Positions 1 through 10,000 of a DNA stretch of 64,000 nucleotides are shown piece by piece (position 1 is the stretch's first letter; each line of letters begins with the position of its first letter). Below the pieces are notes generated by a model. It had not been told where the DNA came from, searched no databases, and was given only the letters and a program-made list of their open reading frames with translations. This DNA comes from Setomelanomma holmii (taxonomy: Eukaryota; Ascomycota; Dothideomycetes; Pleosporales; Phaeosphaeriaceae). Made by a program: the position numbers and the translations under genes. The stretch is taken from the NCBI GenBank assembly GCA_010015745.1, contig ML978272.1:33729-97728 (forward strand), in the 5' to 3' direction.

Positions 1-353
1 TTATTGTCAGCGAGCGATCACTCGGGACTTGATGGATCAGGAGCACGTACAGTAGAAGGATGTAGCTCTCCAATAATCCTGGTCTGAAAAGATTTTCCCA
101 CTTCTCGATGCCGACAAAATTATTATCGATATCGAGAACAAAATGACATTTGCAACTGTCACGGAAGTCAGAAACCTTGTGACCAAGACCAGGTATTTCT
201 CCAAGAGCCTCTGCGAATGCTTTCTTTGCCCTCGTCCAACAAGAGGAATTTCTCCTCATCACCATCAAGACTATGCTGCAATTCTTCAGATAGACCTTCA
301 TGGCGTATGTTGTTCGAGTCGTCAAAACTTGTCGGATCATATGGCCCTGCCAT
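1..353 (-). pseudogene. UstYa-like (DUF3328) N-terminus, frameshifted, running off left edge
   Basis: Reading leftwards from an ATG at 353, an acidic N-terminal segment (start MAGPYDPTSFDD) runs to about position 185, where the frame breaks. In another frame a basic stretch, one hydrophobic helix (LTSVTVANVILFSISIIIL) and then DYWRATSFY follow. A soluble acidic N-tail, one membrane helix and a W-x-A-T-S-F-Y-type segment is the usual start of UstYa-family oxidases. The exon appears to end at a GTACGT donor (intron from position 50 leftwards), so the HxxHC catalytic part would lie outside the window. The two frames join smoothly (…SIRRLLEKYL…) if one AG of the AGAG at roughly 180–190 is an extra dinucleotide, so this looks like a 2-bp insertion or an assembly error. 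The family call rests on layout and a short motif only. Confidence 0.45.
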
Positions 354-920
354 CGTGGCACAGTAATCTTACTGAATGCTCGATGCTGTCGTTGGGACTA
401 AGTTGCGCAAGGAATTCAAAGCAGGCGAGAAGATCGGACAAGACGTAGTACCAGTTAGACCAAGCTCGAAGACTAAGGTGCAGACACTACTTTGAGGACT
501 AGAGAAGTCCCATTTGGTCCGAGCCGTCCACAATGAATACGCAAACACCAAGGCGCCAAGGGTGCGGCCAAGTCCTCTTGAGTGTTGGTCGCAAAGATTA
601 TGCGGTAGACACAGACACCGTTCAGCATTCTGTGGTACGAGAGTGTAGTGTTAGGCCTCCTGCCCCTCTCATGCGAGCCGATCCTTCACTTGCGCCGAAA
701 AAGGAAGGTAAAAGGCTTTGAACGAGGTCATTCTTGCCCCTCATCGAACCATCGATAAGCGAAGGTCTCACAACGAGGGCTCAGTGGAACAGTTGGCACA
801 AATGTAGTCTGTGGCACAGATCTCGACTACGAGTTCATTCGGTATCTATGCTAACCAGTGTTACTTCATCAGTGACCTCTTCGCTGCCCACAATCAAGGT
901 TCATTGATCAATATCGCGGT
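354..920. other. intergenic, no gene recognised
   Basis: About 570 bp between the UstYa-like fragment and the end of the repeat precursor. Only short unconvincing reading frames occur. It should contain the promoter of the left-edge gene and the 3' UTR of the precursor gene. Confidence 0.5.
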
Positions 921-1310
921 CTACTGCTCCTCGCGCTTGTCGATATAGGTGATGTCATAAAATTGAGGATCACTCTTGCGCTTCTCCTCCTCGCGCTTGT
1001 CGATGTAGGTTATGTCGTAGAACTGAGGATCGGCCTTGCGCTTCTCCTCCTCGCGCTTGTCGATATAGGTAATATCGTAAAATTGAGGGTCGGCTTTACG
1101 CTTCTTCTCCTCCTCAGCACGCTTGTCGATGTAAGTGATGTCTGTTCGTGCCGTAAGTATGTGTGGTTTTCAAGTCGAGCGAACTGCAGGAGAATACTCA
1201 CCGTAAAACTGAGGATCGGTCTTGCGCTTCTCCTCCTCGCGCTTGTCAATGTAGGTGATGTCGTAGAACTGCGGATCAGCATCGCGGTTCTGGACCTCCT
1301 TGATTTGAAC
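921..1310 (-). repeat. five ~60-bp coding repeats of the precursor
   Basis: Five tandem units of about 60 bp (20 codons), with the second interrupted by the 1201–1142 intron. Each encodes D-P-Q-F-Y-D-I-T-Y-I-D-K-R plus an acidic/basic spacer. Copies vary at third positions (TTC/TTT, GAT/GAC, ATA/ATC/ATT) but not in the core peptide. Confidence 0.9.
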
Positions 1311-1373
1311 CGGGACCGCAATAGCAAAGCCAGCGGTGAGACCGAGAATGGCAGAAGCAGTGGAGACACGCAT
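921..1373 (-). CDS. repeat-containing secreted precursor peptide (dikaritin/RiPP-type)
   Basis: Two exons (1373–1202 and 1141–921) joined over a 60-bp intron with GTGAGT donor and CAG acceptor give 130 residues. The ATG at 1373 starts a signal peptide (MRVSTASAILGLTAGFAIA, then VPVQIKEV). The rest is five copies of DPQFYDITYIDKR separated by spacers EEEKRKA, EEEKRKT or AEEEKKRKA. Every unit ends in the Kex2-type site Lys-Arg and each spacer carries a second one, so processing should release near-identical peptides with the core FYDITY. The repeats differ at many synonymous positions while the amino acids are kept, so the peptide seems selected. Precursors of ustiloxin, phomopsin and asperipin-2a share this design, and asperipin-2a's FYYTGY core is closest in pattern. 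The divergent UstYa gene supports a RiPP role. The alternative is a Kex2-processed repeat protein without cyclisation. Confidence 0.88.
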
Positions 1374-1935
1374 GATGATCACTGGGAAATATGTGGTAGG
1401 AGATGAAGTACCGGGCGACTGTCACGGTTAAGAATGGCGAGGCCTGATATATACATATTTCGCAACGACTGACAGTACCATGTACCCGGTCCTGTAGGTA
1501 TCGCGTAAATTAACGTTATCAATAGGTCGTGGTGTGAATGCATGGCAAGGAAATGCGATGATCTTGCCCGAAGGAAATGAGGTGGGATGCCAAGCTCAGG
1601 CAGCTAGCCAAGCTGTTGGTAACTACCACACCTTCCTGATCCATCTGAGTCGGATTACGCAGTCTTACGACGTATGCGCAGATCGCTCTCGTGCGCTTCT
1701 TTGCCTACCTCAACCCTCAGCTGCAGCAGAACAGGGTGGACTCATCATCCTTTGCCTTCGCTTTCTTGCCAGCAGATGAATTAGGTATAGCTTCCTGCTA
1801 GCCCGAATTTGGCAATTGCTACCTCGAGCGGTGACAAGCAATTGGCCAACTTCATCAGCTCAAGTCACAGGTTAGTCGCGCTCTTCTAATGCTTTGGTAT
1901 CTTCGCGCGTAACCTTCGTCGTAACGGCCAACACT
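1374..1935. promoter_or_regulatory. divergent promoter between precursor and UstYa genes
   Basis: A 562-bp shared upstream region. A TATATA box (1448–1453, reading towards the precursor) lies about 75 bp before its ATG. Two CAATTG palindromes, each embedded in GGCAATTGC or GCAATTGGCC, lie at 1811–1819 and 1838–1847, some 100 bp before the UstYa ATG. A shared control site is inference. Confidence 0.45.
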
Positions 1936-2958
1936 ATGCCGTACCAGAAGTACACGCCGCTTCGGAGCGAGGAAGATGGTGAAGAGAATACATCGCAAAA
2001 GAAAGTCAGCATCAGAGGCTGGCGCGGCGCATTGAACTTTAGCAATCTGATCGTCAACGTGGTAGTTTTAAGTGTTGGGCTGCTCGTCGGGTCAGCCCTT
2101 AGCCAGACACGATGGCAGGGCAGAAACGATCAACTTGCGCAATACTCGATCGTGCCTTATATGGGTGCACCTTTTCCATATCTGCTGCTTTCCGGCTGAC
2201 TGAGACCACCAATAGCACCGGCATTTGAAGCCATATCTTCCAAGCCATTGATTCGTACGCATCACGACCTCGAGGGTCATGGCCACCAGAGCCCCTACCA
2301 AGGATATCCGACTCCAGAAAGAACAGCTAGATGGATGGAGCTCCTAGATGGTATGTGACTTCATCTCAACTTCCAGAACCCTGATATGCTAACTGGTCAG
2401 GATACTCAATACGGGTTCCATCCAGATATTTGGATGCTTTAGATCTCGAAAGCATTCCCCTAAATGATAACTCAGGGGACGTCTGGGTCTCAATGAACGT
2501 CTACCACCACCTGCACTGTCTCGACTCCATCAGACATCAAGTAGCGGGAGTCCGCTGTTCGAACCCGCACAATCCGTTGGCGAACCGCACGGACCACTAC
2601 GATATGGACGATGAGCACTTTTTCCCACCCCACATAGATCACTGCATCGAAACTCTTCGCAAGAGACTAATTTGCCAGCCGGATCTTGGTGTCAGGGCTA
2701 TCGCGTGGAATCCCGACAAGCCCGGTGCTGCATTCGCGAATAACACAATAAATTCGGCGTGTGTCGATTGGGATGCTGTTCAGAACTGGACGAGAGAGCA
2801 CTCATTCAAAGAAGAAGAAAAGTTGATCACTACGCCTGATGGTGAGACTGTCTTTCTATCATCTCAATTCCCATACCATCTTGATTGCCACTAACCAAAC
2901 TTGATCAGGACATACTTATATCGGACCACGAACACCGCCTGCACGGTGCGGAGAGTGA
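1936..2958 (+). CDS. UstYa family oxidative cyclase-like protein (DUF3328)
   Basis: Four exons (1936–2164, 2216–2350, 2401–2841, 2909–2958) encode 284 residues, the usual family length. Introns are 50–67 bp; the last has GTGAGA donor, CTAAC branch and CAG acceptor. The start MPYQKYTPLRSEEDG, a short cytosolic tail and one membrane helix (LIVNVVVLSVGLLVG) match family architecture. The two diagnostic HxxHC motifs are HHLHC (157–161) and HIDHC (199–203). UstYa and UstYb act in oxidative macrocyclisation of ustiloxin-type peptides, probably in the secretory pathway. The gene lies head to head with the repeat precursor, so it is the best candidate to cross-link the FYDITY core. The first intron (weak donor GTGCAC at 2165) is the least certain boundary. 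Confidence 0.88.
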
Positions 2959-3417
2959 AGTGGGAGATTGTACGACTGTAAAAGCTATACGACTGCAAGA
3001 ATCCAAAAATTGGGGGAATAATGTTGGCATAGACCAAGATCTACCATGTGAACATGATACCGAGAAAAGCCTCAGGTGCGTACAATGCCCACACTCCGCC
3101 TGAAGTGCAGAATACCGTCACTTCTCGTGCGACCGGTAGCCGTATCTAACTAGCTATCTTAGCAACTCTTAGCACCGTTCCAAGCTCTTGGTATGGGCGC
3201 CTTAGCCGAAGGAGCGCCACCCATGGGAGCTAAAGAGCTTGGCGGGTGTTGGACAGCTGCGGGGCTACTACAGCACGTCTTAGTCTGTATATTACTCTTT
3301 CCAGTCGGCTATCTTCTTATTACCAGAAACCGCCACTCTGGACCAATCCAACTGCTAGACTCTATACTAAGCAAATGTCTTCGTCTCGCCATCTTCCACT
3401 ACCCCAGCTAGTCCTCG
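2959..3417. other. intergenic, no gene recognised
   Basis: About 460 bp between the UstYa gene and the RTA1-like gene. A 72-codon open frame (3193–3411) shows no recognisable domain. The region probably holds the UstYa 3' UTR and the promoter of the next gene. Confidence 0.4.
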
Positions 3418-4612
3418 ATGCTCTCAAGCGTTCCTTCACTCTCGGTCTCGACTCAATCGATCTCGGATGACCCATCATCTTCGAATGGCTGCTCTGAGAC
3501 CTCTGTAAGGCCTGATGACAATGGATGGGTGCCACCTGGAACCTGCGGGTATACATCTCGGCCGTACTATCCATCCTTCGCCGCAGCTTTGGTCTTTTCG
3601 GCTGCCGCGGCCGCCATACTGGTTGGGTATGCGTTCATGATACTTCGCGTAGCTCGTCGCCGACGACGCTTGCCAGACCACAGCACACCTTCAAGAAGGG
3701 CAAGTCCTCTCCTGCCTGTGTTTGGGACTTTCACCTCGACGTGCCTCTTGGTAGCATATGTCTTGCGCGCAATTGGCACAAGATTCCAGCAGGTGCCCGA
3801 GTTTGTCGCGTTCTCAGATACGCTGGTTTTGATGTGCCCATCATGTGAGTTGTATATTTCTGCTCTTTGGCCTGCATTGACTCCTTCCAAATTCTGTGTG
3901 TTTTCTCTGTAGCTACATTCTGATCAGCGTCTTTTGCACAGTGATTTTTGCGTTCGACTGCATTGTTATTATCAGGATATGGACAAATCTCTTTTCCGAT
4001 GAGAAGTTCGCCGGTCTCGCAGCTCGTGCTCTCTCGAGGATCCTCTTCGTCGTAATTCCACTTCTTGCAGCGGAGCAAGTCTTCGCAAGTGTGTTGATCG
4101 CCCCCAAACACCGACCGTCGGCCTCTAGGGCAAGCTCCAATACTGCGATGCTCGGGCTGAAGCTCTACCTAGTCGGCATCGGCTTCCAAGAAGTCATTGT
4201 GGTGTACACATGTTACCTAGCGGTCATGCTTCACAGGACATCAAACGATCATACGCACGACAGAAGCCATACATCTTCTCAGAAGACGTCTTTCGATTGG
4301 CGATCGGCATCATACGCTCTGCTCTTCAGCCTCGTAGCCATCTCAATACGCATCATCTACCGTCTCGTAGAACTTTCTGGTATCTTTACGGGCTATCTGC
4401 TGGTGTTGATGCACAAAGAGGTCTTCTTCTATACACTTGAGTGCCTACCAATCTTGGCTGCATTGGGTGTTTGGACGTTTGTGGACATGCAAGGCTGGTT
4501 GGATCAGCCGTCCTCGATCAGAGCGCCTAACGCTGCTTATAGATACCACGAGGTTAGTGGGGAGCTTGAAGATAGTAATGCTGTACTGTTGGGAAGAGTC
4601 AGTCCGGAATAA
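3418..4612 (+). CDS. RTA1-like seven-transmembrane protein
   Basis: Two exons (3418–3844 and 3942–4612) give 365 residues. The GTGAGT donor at 3845 pairs with the acceptor at 3940–3941, because only that choice reproduces the family's LLAPALFAASIYM-like helix (here VLMCPSLIFAFDCIVIIRIW). Seven hydrophobic segments are visible. The C-terminal signature (RIIYRLVELSG…GYLL…E…FYTLECLPILAALGVWTFVD) is that of RTA1 (PF04479). Characterised members are linked to resistance to toxic lipids or drugs (Rta1, Rsb1, Pug1). The gene lies 460 bp downstream of the UstYa gene on the same strand. Involvement in export of, or tolerance to, the peptide is possible but unproven. Confidence 0.82.
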
Positions 4613-5271
4613 CGAGGAGATTTTCGAATGATCTTGACGTCTGTTTCGGTGCGAAACAGGGCTATAATCGTAGCTAGACGCGAGTTCTCGCACCCATCAA
4701 TCTCACCCGTGAAGACGGGGCTCTTGATTTTTTGAAGCATATGGGGCGGTCAAAGTGAGTGCACGAGCTGCTGCGGCTTCACCGCCAAGTGTAAATACTA
4801 CATTCTGGTGCCCTGCTTCTTCTCTCCTACACCTTACAACACTTTGCACTGCTATTATATCGGTAGCAACGATTAAACAAGCACACAGCAGCCCACATCA
4901 CCAACAGTCAAGATGAGCGCATATCAGGTTCTTGGGCCGTGAATTTATGGCGCTGAGGGTAGTCAGGATGGTTTCTGAGGGTGTTTTGGATGGGCGTGGG
5001 AAGGGGTAGCGCCGTGGTTACAATCTGGTGAGTTCAGATAACACATGGTCAGTTTCGTCTTATATCACATGCGACAAGGGCTCAGGGTGAATGTGTTGGC
5101 ACGCGACTTGCAGTTCTCCAACAAAAGAAATTGGCCCCATAGGGTTGCCTGTCTATCCTCAACATACGTTACGTCCTCTTCTACCACGTCACATACCCTT
5201 CAGCCACCCTTCAATCTATCCACCACTCACCACTATCAACCCTTAACCCATCCTGAAGCCCCATAAGACCC
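4613..5271. other. intergenic with a gene-start-like remnant
   Basis: About 660 bp. Pyrimidine-rich sequence near 4815–4870 is followed by an ATG in good context at 4914 that opens only nine codons before TGA. This looks like the remnant of a promoter and first exon. No product is recognised. Confidence 0.3.
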
Positions 5272-6826
5272 CAAAAAGCACGCCAGTGCGAGCTCTTCGA
5301 AGAGCACCGCGATTTGGCGAACCTGCTTCCGTAGGCCATCGGCAGAGCTATCTCAATAGATACTACTTTTAACCACTCGAGCACGGTGATAACGAACAAC
5401 TTGCTGACGGCTTTCCCTGGCAAGATCTCGAAGGACTTGTCGCGCCAAATCAATGCCGAACTCAATCAGAAGAACTCGGAGGATCGCTTCGACCACACAT
5501 CCGTCGGCTTGTGTTCAAGGGAGAGGGCCAGCCTTCCGTTCCCGTCCGTATTCATTCCCCGGAGGTCGAGGCAAGCCCAGGAAATACCGGAGTCAAGACA
5601 TGGACATCGACTATGCAGACTCAACCGATTCAATCGCAGACCATGTCGCGCCCTCGTCCCACGCAAGCCGGTCATAACACCGCACTACCCGCTCCAACTG
5701 CGAAGGCTCAAAACCCTGGAACCAACATGTCTCAAACAAATCCTACTGGTACAGATGGAGGACAGTTCAGTGCACCGTTTGATAAAGAGCGAGCCATCCA
5801 ACCCCATTCCAGCACCTCGGGACCTTCAAATTCTACATTGGAGTCAATGCTCGCGTCTATCCAAGGCACATCGAGGACTTAACCGGTCCGGAAGAAGCGA
5901 AAAGTCTTTAACGATGATGACGGATCTGACGAAGATGAGCCGGTACAGTTGCTTCATCAAGGCTACAGGTATGGAGTGCCATCAATCACGCCAGGAGACG
6001 TTGCGGCAAATGCTTCTGTGATCTCGGCCCCAAATCCGCAGAACCAAGATGCTTCCATGGGGTCTTTGGACTCTATGGCACTGAGGCACTAAGTGCCTTA
6101 GATAAGCTCGTAGATAATGAAGATGAAACGGGTTGATCGAAGGTCAAGACAGAAGAGCAAGACGTAAAGCGCTCGTTCTGCAAGTCGTCTGCAAGGAGCC
6201 GCAGGAAGAAGGTCGAGCTGCCAGAGTATCAACCGAAGCACCATCCGACTCCGCCCAAGGTTCATGGACGGCCCGATATCACCAATATTGACCCGACCGG
6301 GAAGCCATATGACGAATAAGGAGGCAACGATGGTTGGAGCACCGTAGACCAAGCACTCAAGACCGGTGTGGTCAACCCTTATTACCACCACACACAAGAC
6401 TCGGCATAGTACATTCTGACGTGTCTCGGTCTCCCCAAGAACGTCGACTATACCGACGGCGAGAACATAATCACCGCCTACGACACTCCCTCACGCACTC
6501 GATCACGAACCCTTCTTTCCTTCATGACTCCCATCCCAACCGATGATCGTGGGAATTCGGCCTTTATCTTTGGCAAGACATCGATCGAGAAATATGGGCC
6601 AGCATGGTCGTGCCTTGCCCGCAGCGACAAACACAACTTCCGGATTCCCGTCATGGCATAGGGCAAACCCGACTGCACCCTTTGCGGAATCATCAGAGCC
6701 ACAGGAAACTCGGTTTGTCATGATTTGTCTCTCGGTTCAAATACCAAAGGATGCTACTTGTTCCCCTACGCAACATTGGGGAGCATGCAACACAGAAGAA
6801 GAAGGGCTCTGGTAGCATGACGCCGC
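5272..6826 (+). pseudogene. decayed protein-coding gene, family not recognised
   Basis: Long coding-like stretches in different frames are interrupted by stops and shifts. One frame (about 5272–5520) gives ARQCELFEEHRDLANLLP, a stop, then AIGRAISIDTTFNHSSTVI and beyond. It passes by frameshift into a Gln/Ser/Thr/Pro-rich frame (about 5511–6090) containing a basic PVRKKRKVF cluster followed by acidic residues, like a nuclear localisation signal. A last frame (about 6145–6820) stays open for some 680 bp except for three stops (after YDE, DSA and VMA). The internal stops are TAG or TAA and could derive from Gln codons by C-to-T change in CpA context, the signature of repeat-induced point mutation. 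I could not identify the ancestral protein. Confidence 0.5.
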
Positions 6827-7018
6827 AGCCTTCGTTGCTAACGGAACAAGCGAGGATGGGCAGAAAACGTTCCTCCACGACGTGTGTTTAAGTATATCGT
6901 AGCGTGTAAGTCCTCAGGCTATTTTCGTCCTATCAATGCATTACCAAAGTATCGTTGAGGACATACACGGTCCCCCAAGCTGTTTGTGCTCATTTACTTG
7001 ACCAATGACATTTCAACA

Positions 7019-10000
7019 CTACTTCTTCTTAACATCCCCAAACCCCTTACTCAACACCCTATCCACCTCGCCCCCATCTCCACCCCGCTCATCTAAATCC
7101 CTCCCTTCTCCACTCTCAAAATCCACCGTCGCCACCCTCTTCCTTAGCATCTCATCAACCTCTGCCTCCCTCCTCTCTTCCTCCCGTGCTTTAACCTTCT
7201 CCACCACCTCGCGCACCTTCGCTTCCTCATCCTTCTCCCTATTCGTCTTGCGATTCCAACCCGCCTGCAACTCACCACTCGCCGCCTCTTCAAACCTCCT
7301 CTTAACATCCGGGTCTTTCTCCAGGGCCTGGAACATATCTTCATCCGTCGTAAAGTACGCGGTGCGCAGGGACTGAGTTCCGAGTTCGAACACAATGGTG
7401 GAGAGGAGGATGATGATCAGACACAACCACCATGATAGCGAGGCACCGAAGCCGCGCAGGAAGGTATCGCGGACGTAGTAGATTGTTGAGGGCGATTTGT
7501 AGGCCGAGGAGAGGATGATGTTCCAGAGGAACCAGCCGCCGACTGAGAGGAAGGTTGCGAGGGCGTTGGTGAGGGTTTTCGAGTGTGTTTCGATGAATCT
7601 TGTCCTTGTTAGCATACCTCCGTGCTATGCATTATAAAGGAGGGAAAGGTAGGACGGGGAATATATACTGCATCTTCAACGCAATCAGCCACACCACAGC
7701 GGTATACGTAATACTCCCCAGGGCAAAAATCGAATTATCCTCGGTAAACAGCGCCTGACCATACAATCCCAGCATACAAAAGTACACGACCATGGCTTCG
7801 CCGCTGGCCATGAACATCCAGCCGAGATACACTTTGAAGTTGAAGCCGCCGTTGCATTGGCCTTTGGTGTACAGCTCGGGAACGGCGAGGAGTGTGGATG
7901 CCGACAAGTCTTTCTCGAAAACGCCCATGAAAATTACGGGTAGGGAGGTGAAGAGCGTGTTGAACATGGATAGGGACCAGGATTCGTAAAGAGAGGTGCC
8001 GGTGTAGCCGGCGGAGCGTTGGTAGAGTGCTTGGGTGAGGTAGAATAGCTGAATGGGCATTAGCATCGATACATGAGTACAGAGCTCGGGGTGCTCACCA
8101 TTTCCTTCCAGAATGTGCCCACAGTGTACTTGCACGTGCGGATATAATTCCACCGTCCATGTACAAGCAACAGCTTCACCAAGAATCTGAATTGCGCAAT
8201 ACTGTAATCGCTCGTCCTGGCTGCCTGTAGTCCTTCTTTTCCGGTGATGCCGATGCCCACATGTGCTTCCTGAATCATGGCAATATCGTTCGCGCCGTCT
8301 CCAATCGCGAGCGTGATGCTCTTCTTGACGCGCTTGCGGATCGACTTGACAAGCATGGCTTTCTGGCTTGGAGATGCGCGACAGCATATTACGCTGTCGG
8401 CGAGGATAGCGAGCTCGTAGAACAGGACTTGAAGTGCTTCAATCTCTGTAATCTTGGACAGTGTTTGACCATCCACAACAATGACAGAGTGCGCGACCGA
8501 GCCGCCATTGATGGCTAGAATAGCTGCCGCGATGGTCTGCTCGACTTCGCCGGTTTCATGGTCAAGAACAGTGACACTTGAGTAGTCCTTGATAAGGCGG
8601 CAGGAGTACCCAATGTTGATGGCGGTCTCGCGCTTGTCTCCTGTAAGCATCCACATCTTGATCTTGGCTCGGCGAAGCTTGTCAATGGCTTCAGGGACGC
8701 CTTGTTGAAGCTTGTCTTCGATAGCCGTAGCGGCGCACAGATCCAATTCTTGCTCGATCATGTCTCCTGCTTCTTCTATGAGGCGAGTGCGATGCACAAG
8801 GCTGGTCGTGGCGTCGAGGTACCCTTTCTTCCAATTCTGGTAGTCGTTCTCATTTATGAAGCGGTAGCCATACAGCAGCGTGCGCAGACCCTCAGTAGCA
8901 AAGTCGTTGACATGTTGTAGGCAGCGCTCGATGACTGCAGTCTCGTCACCAGCAATGTGCTCATCTACCATGGCTTCCATCTCTTCCAGTTGCATCGAAC
9001 TACGAGCCTCAGAGAAAGCCATGGAATATCGTTCAAAGCCAGATTGACGCGGTGTCTGCATGGGTGTATCTTCATCGAGTGACGATAGATCGACATCATT
9101 CTCGCGTTCTCGCAGCCACTGGTCCATTTCGTCTCGGGCAGAATGCGAACCGCGAGCCCCGATGCTGTTACGTGCGATGGACGTACGGCCAATATTTAAA
9201 CTTGACCGCGCAGCCTGACCAAAACTCATGCCTGCCCGACCGCCCACACTACTTTTGCGACCAGCAACACTACTGCGCCGCTCAAGCTGTTCGCTCATGC
9301 ATGCAATGACTTGCTGAGCCTCCATGCTCTTCCGCCTGTTTGCTCGCTGCTCAATCTCCACCATGCGCTTGTTCGCTAGCGTTGCAAGCTTAAGGCGCTG
9401 CATGACTATCGAGTCGGCACCCTTGCATATGATACATGTGCGACCATCGGGGAAGCGAACGATGATCGACATTCTCTTCCGCTTGCTGGAGAACTCGATG
9501 ACGTCGAGGATATCGTATGTCTCGGAAATAGATTCACCGTCTGCACCAGGGATCTCGAGAGTGATTGTGTGCACGTCACGGTTGATTAGCAGGAAGCCCA
9601 TGTCTTGTGCCGCTTGCACAAGAGCGAGCTCGTCAGGAGAGGATGCCATGAAATGTGTTTCGCCATCCTCTTGGACCTCTGGAAGACAAGTATGGCAAAG
9701 GGCAAGTGAGAGAAGAAACATGCGTGCCTTTCTGGAGAATGGCGTATACGGCTTGCGTCGAATGTACTGGAGCATGTCCTGCGTCCTGAGTTCTCGAGTT
9801 GACTGAGCAGGCTTCGCAGATGATTTCCAGATGGAGCCCTCTGCATCATTGTCACGATCATCCGGTCGCAGAGTTTCCCCAGCAGTTGCAGTACCGTCTG
9901 GCGACACATCTTTGACAGAGCGAACGCTCTTCCTTTTCTTCGCTGACTGCTTGCCCTTCTTCCTCGTCTTGTGTATCAGTTTTCTCTTCTTTTCCTTCTG

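Noticed and set aside
921..1310. Direct repeats of about 60 bp resembling a CRISPR-like or minisatellite array
   Set aside because: They are in-frame coding repeats on the minus strand with synonymous variation, a signal peptide and clean splice sites; the organism is a eukaryote.
963..1406. 147-codon plus-strand open frame rich in Leu/Val repeats
   Set aside because: It is the antisense shadow of the precursor repeats; the minus strand has signal peptide, Kex2 sites and intron.
3852..3912. Alternative 61-bp intron for the RTA1-like gene (GTATAT donor)
   Set aside because: It keeps the frame but adds residues inside a helix; the GTGAGT donor with the 3941 acceptor aligns without gaps to the family pattern.
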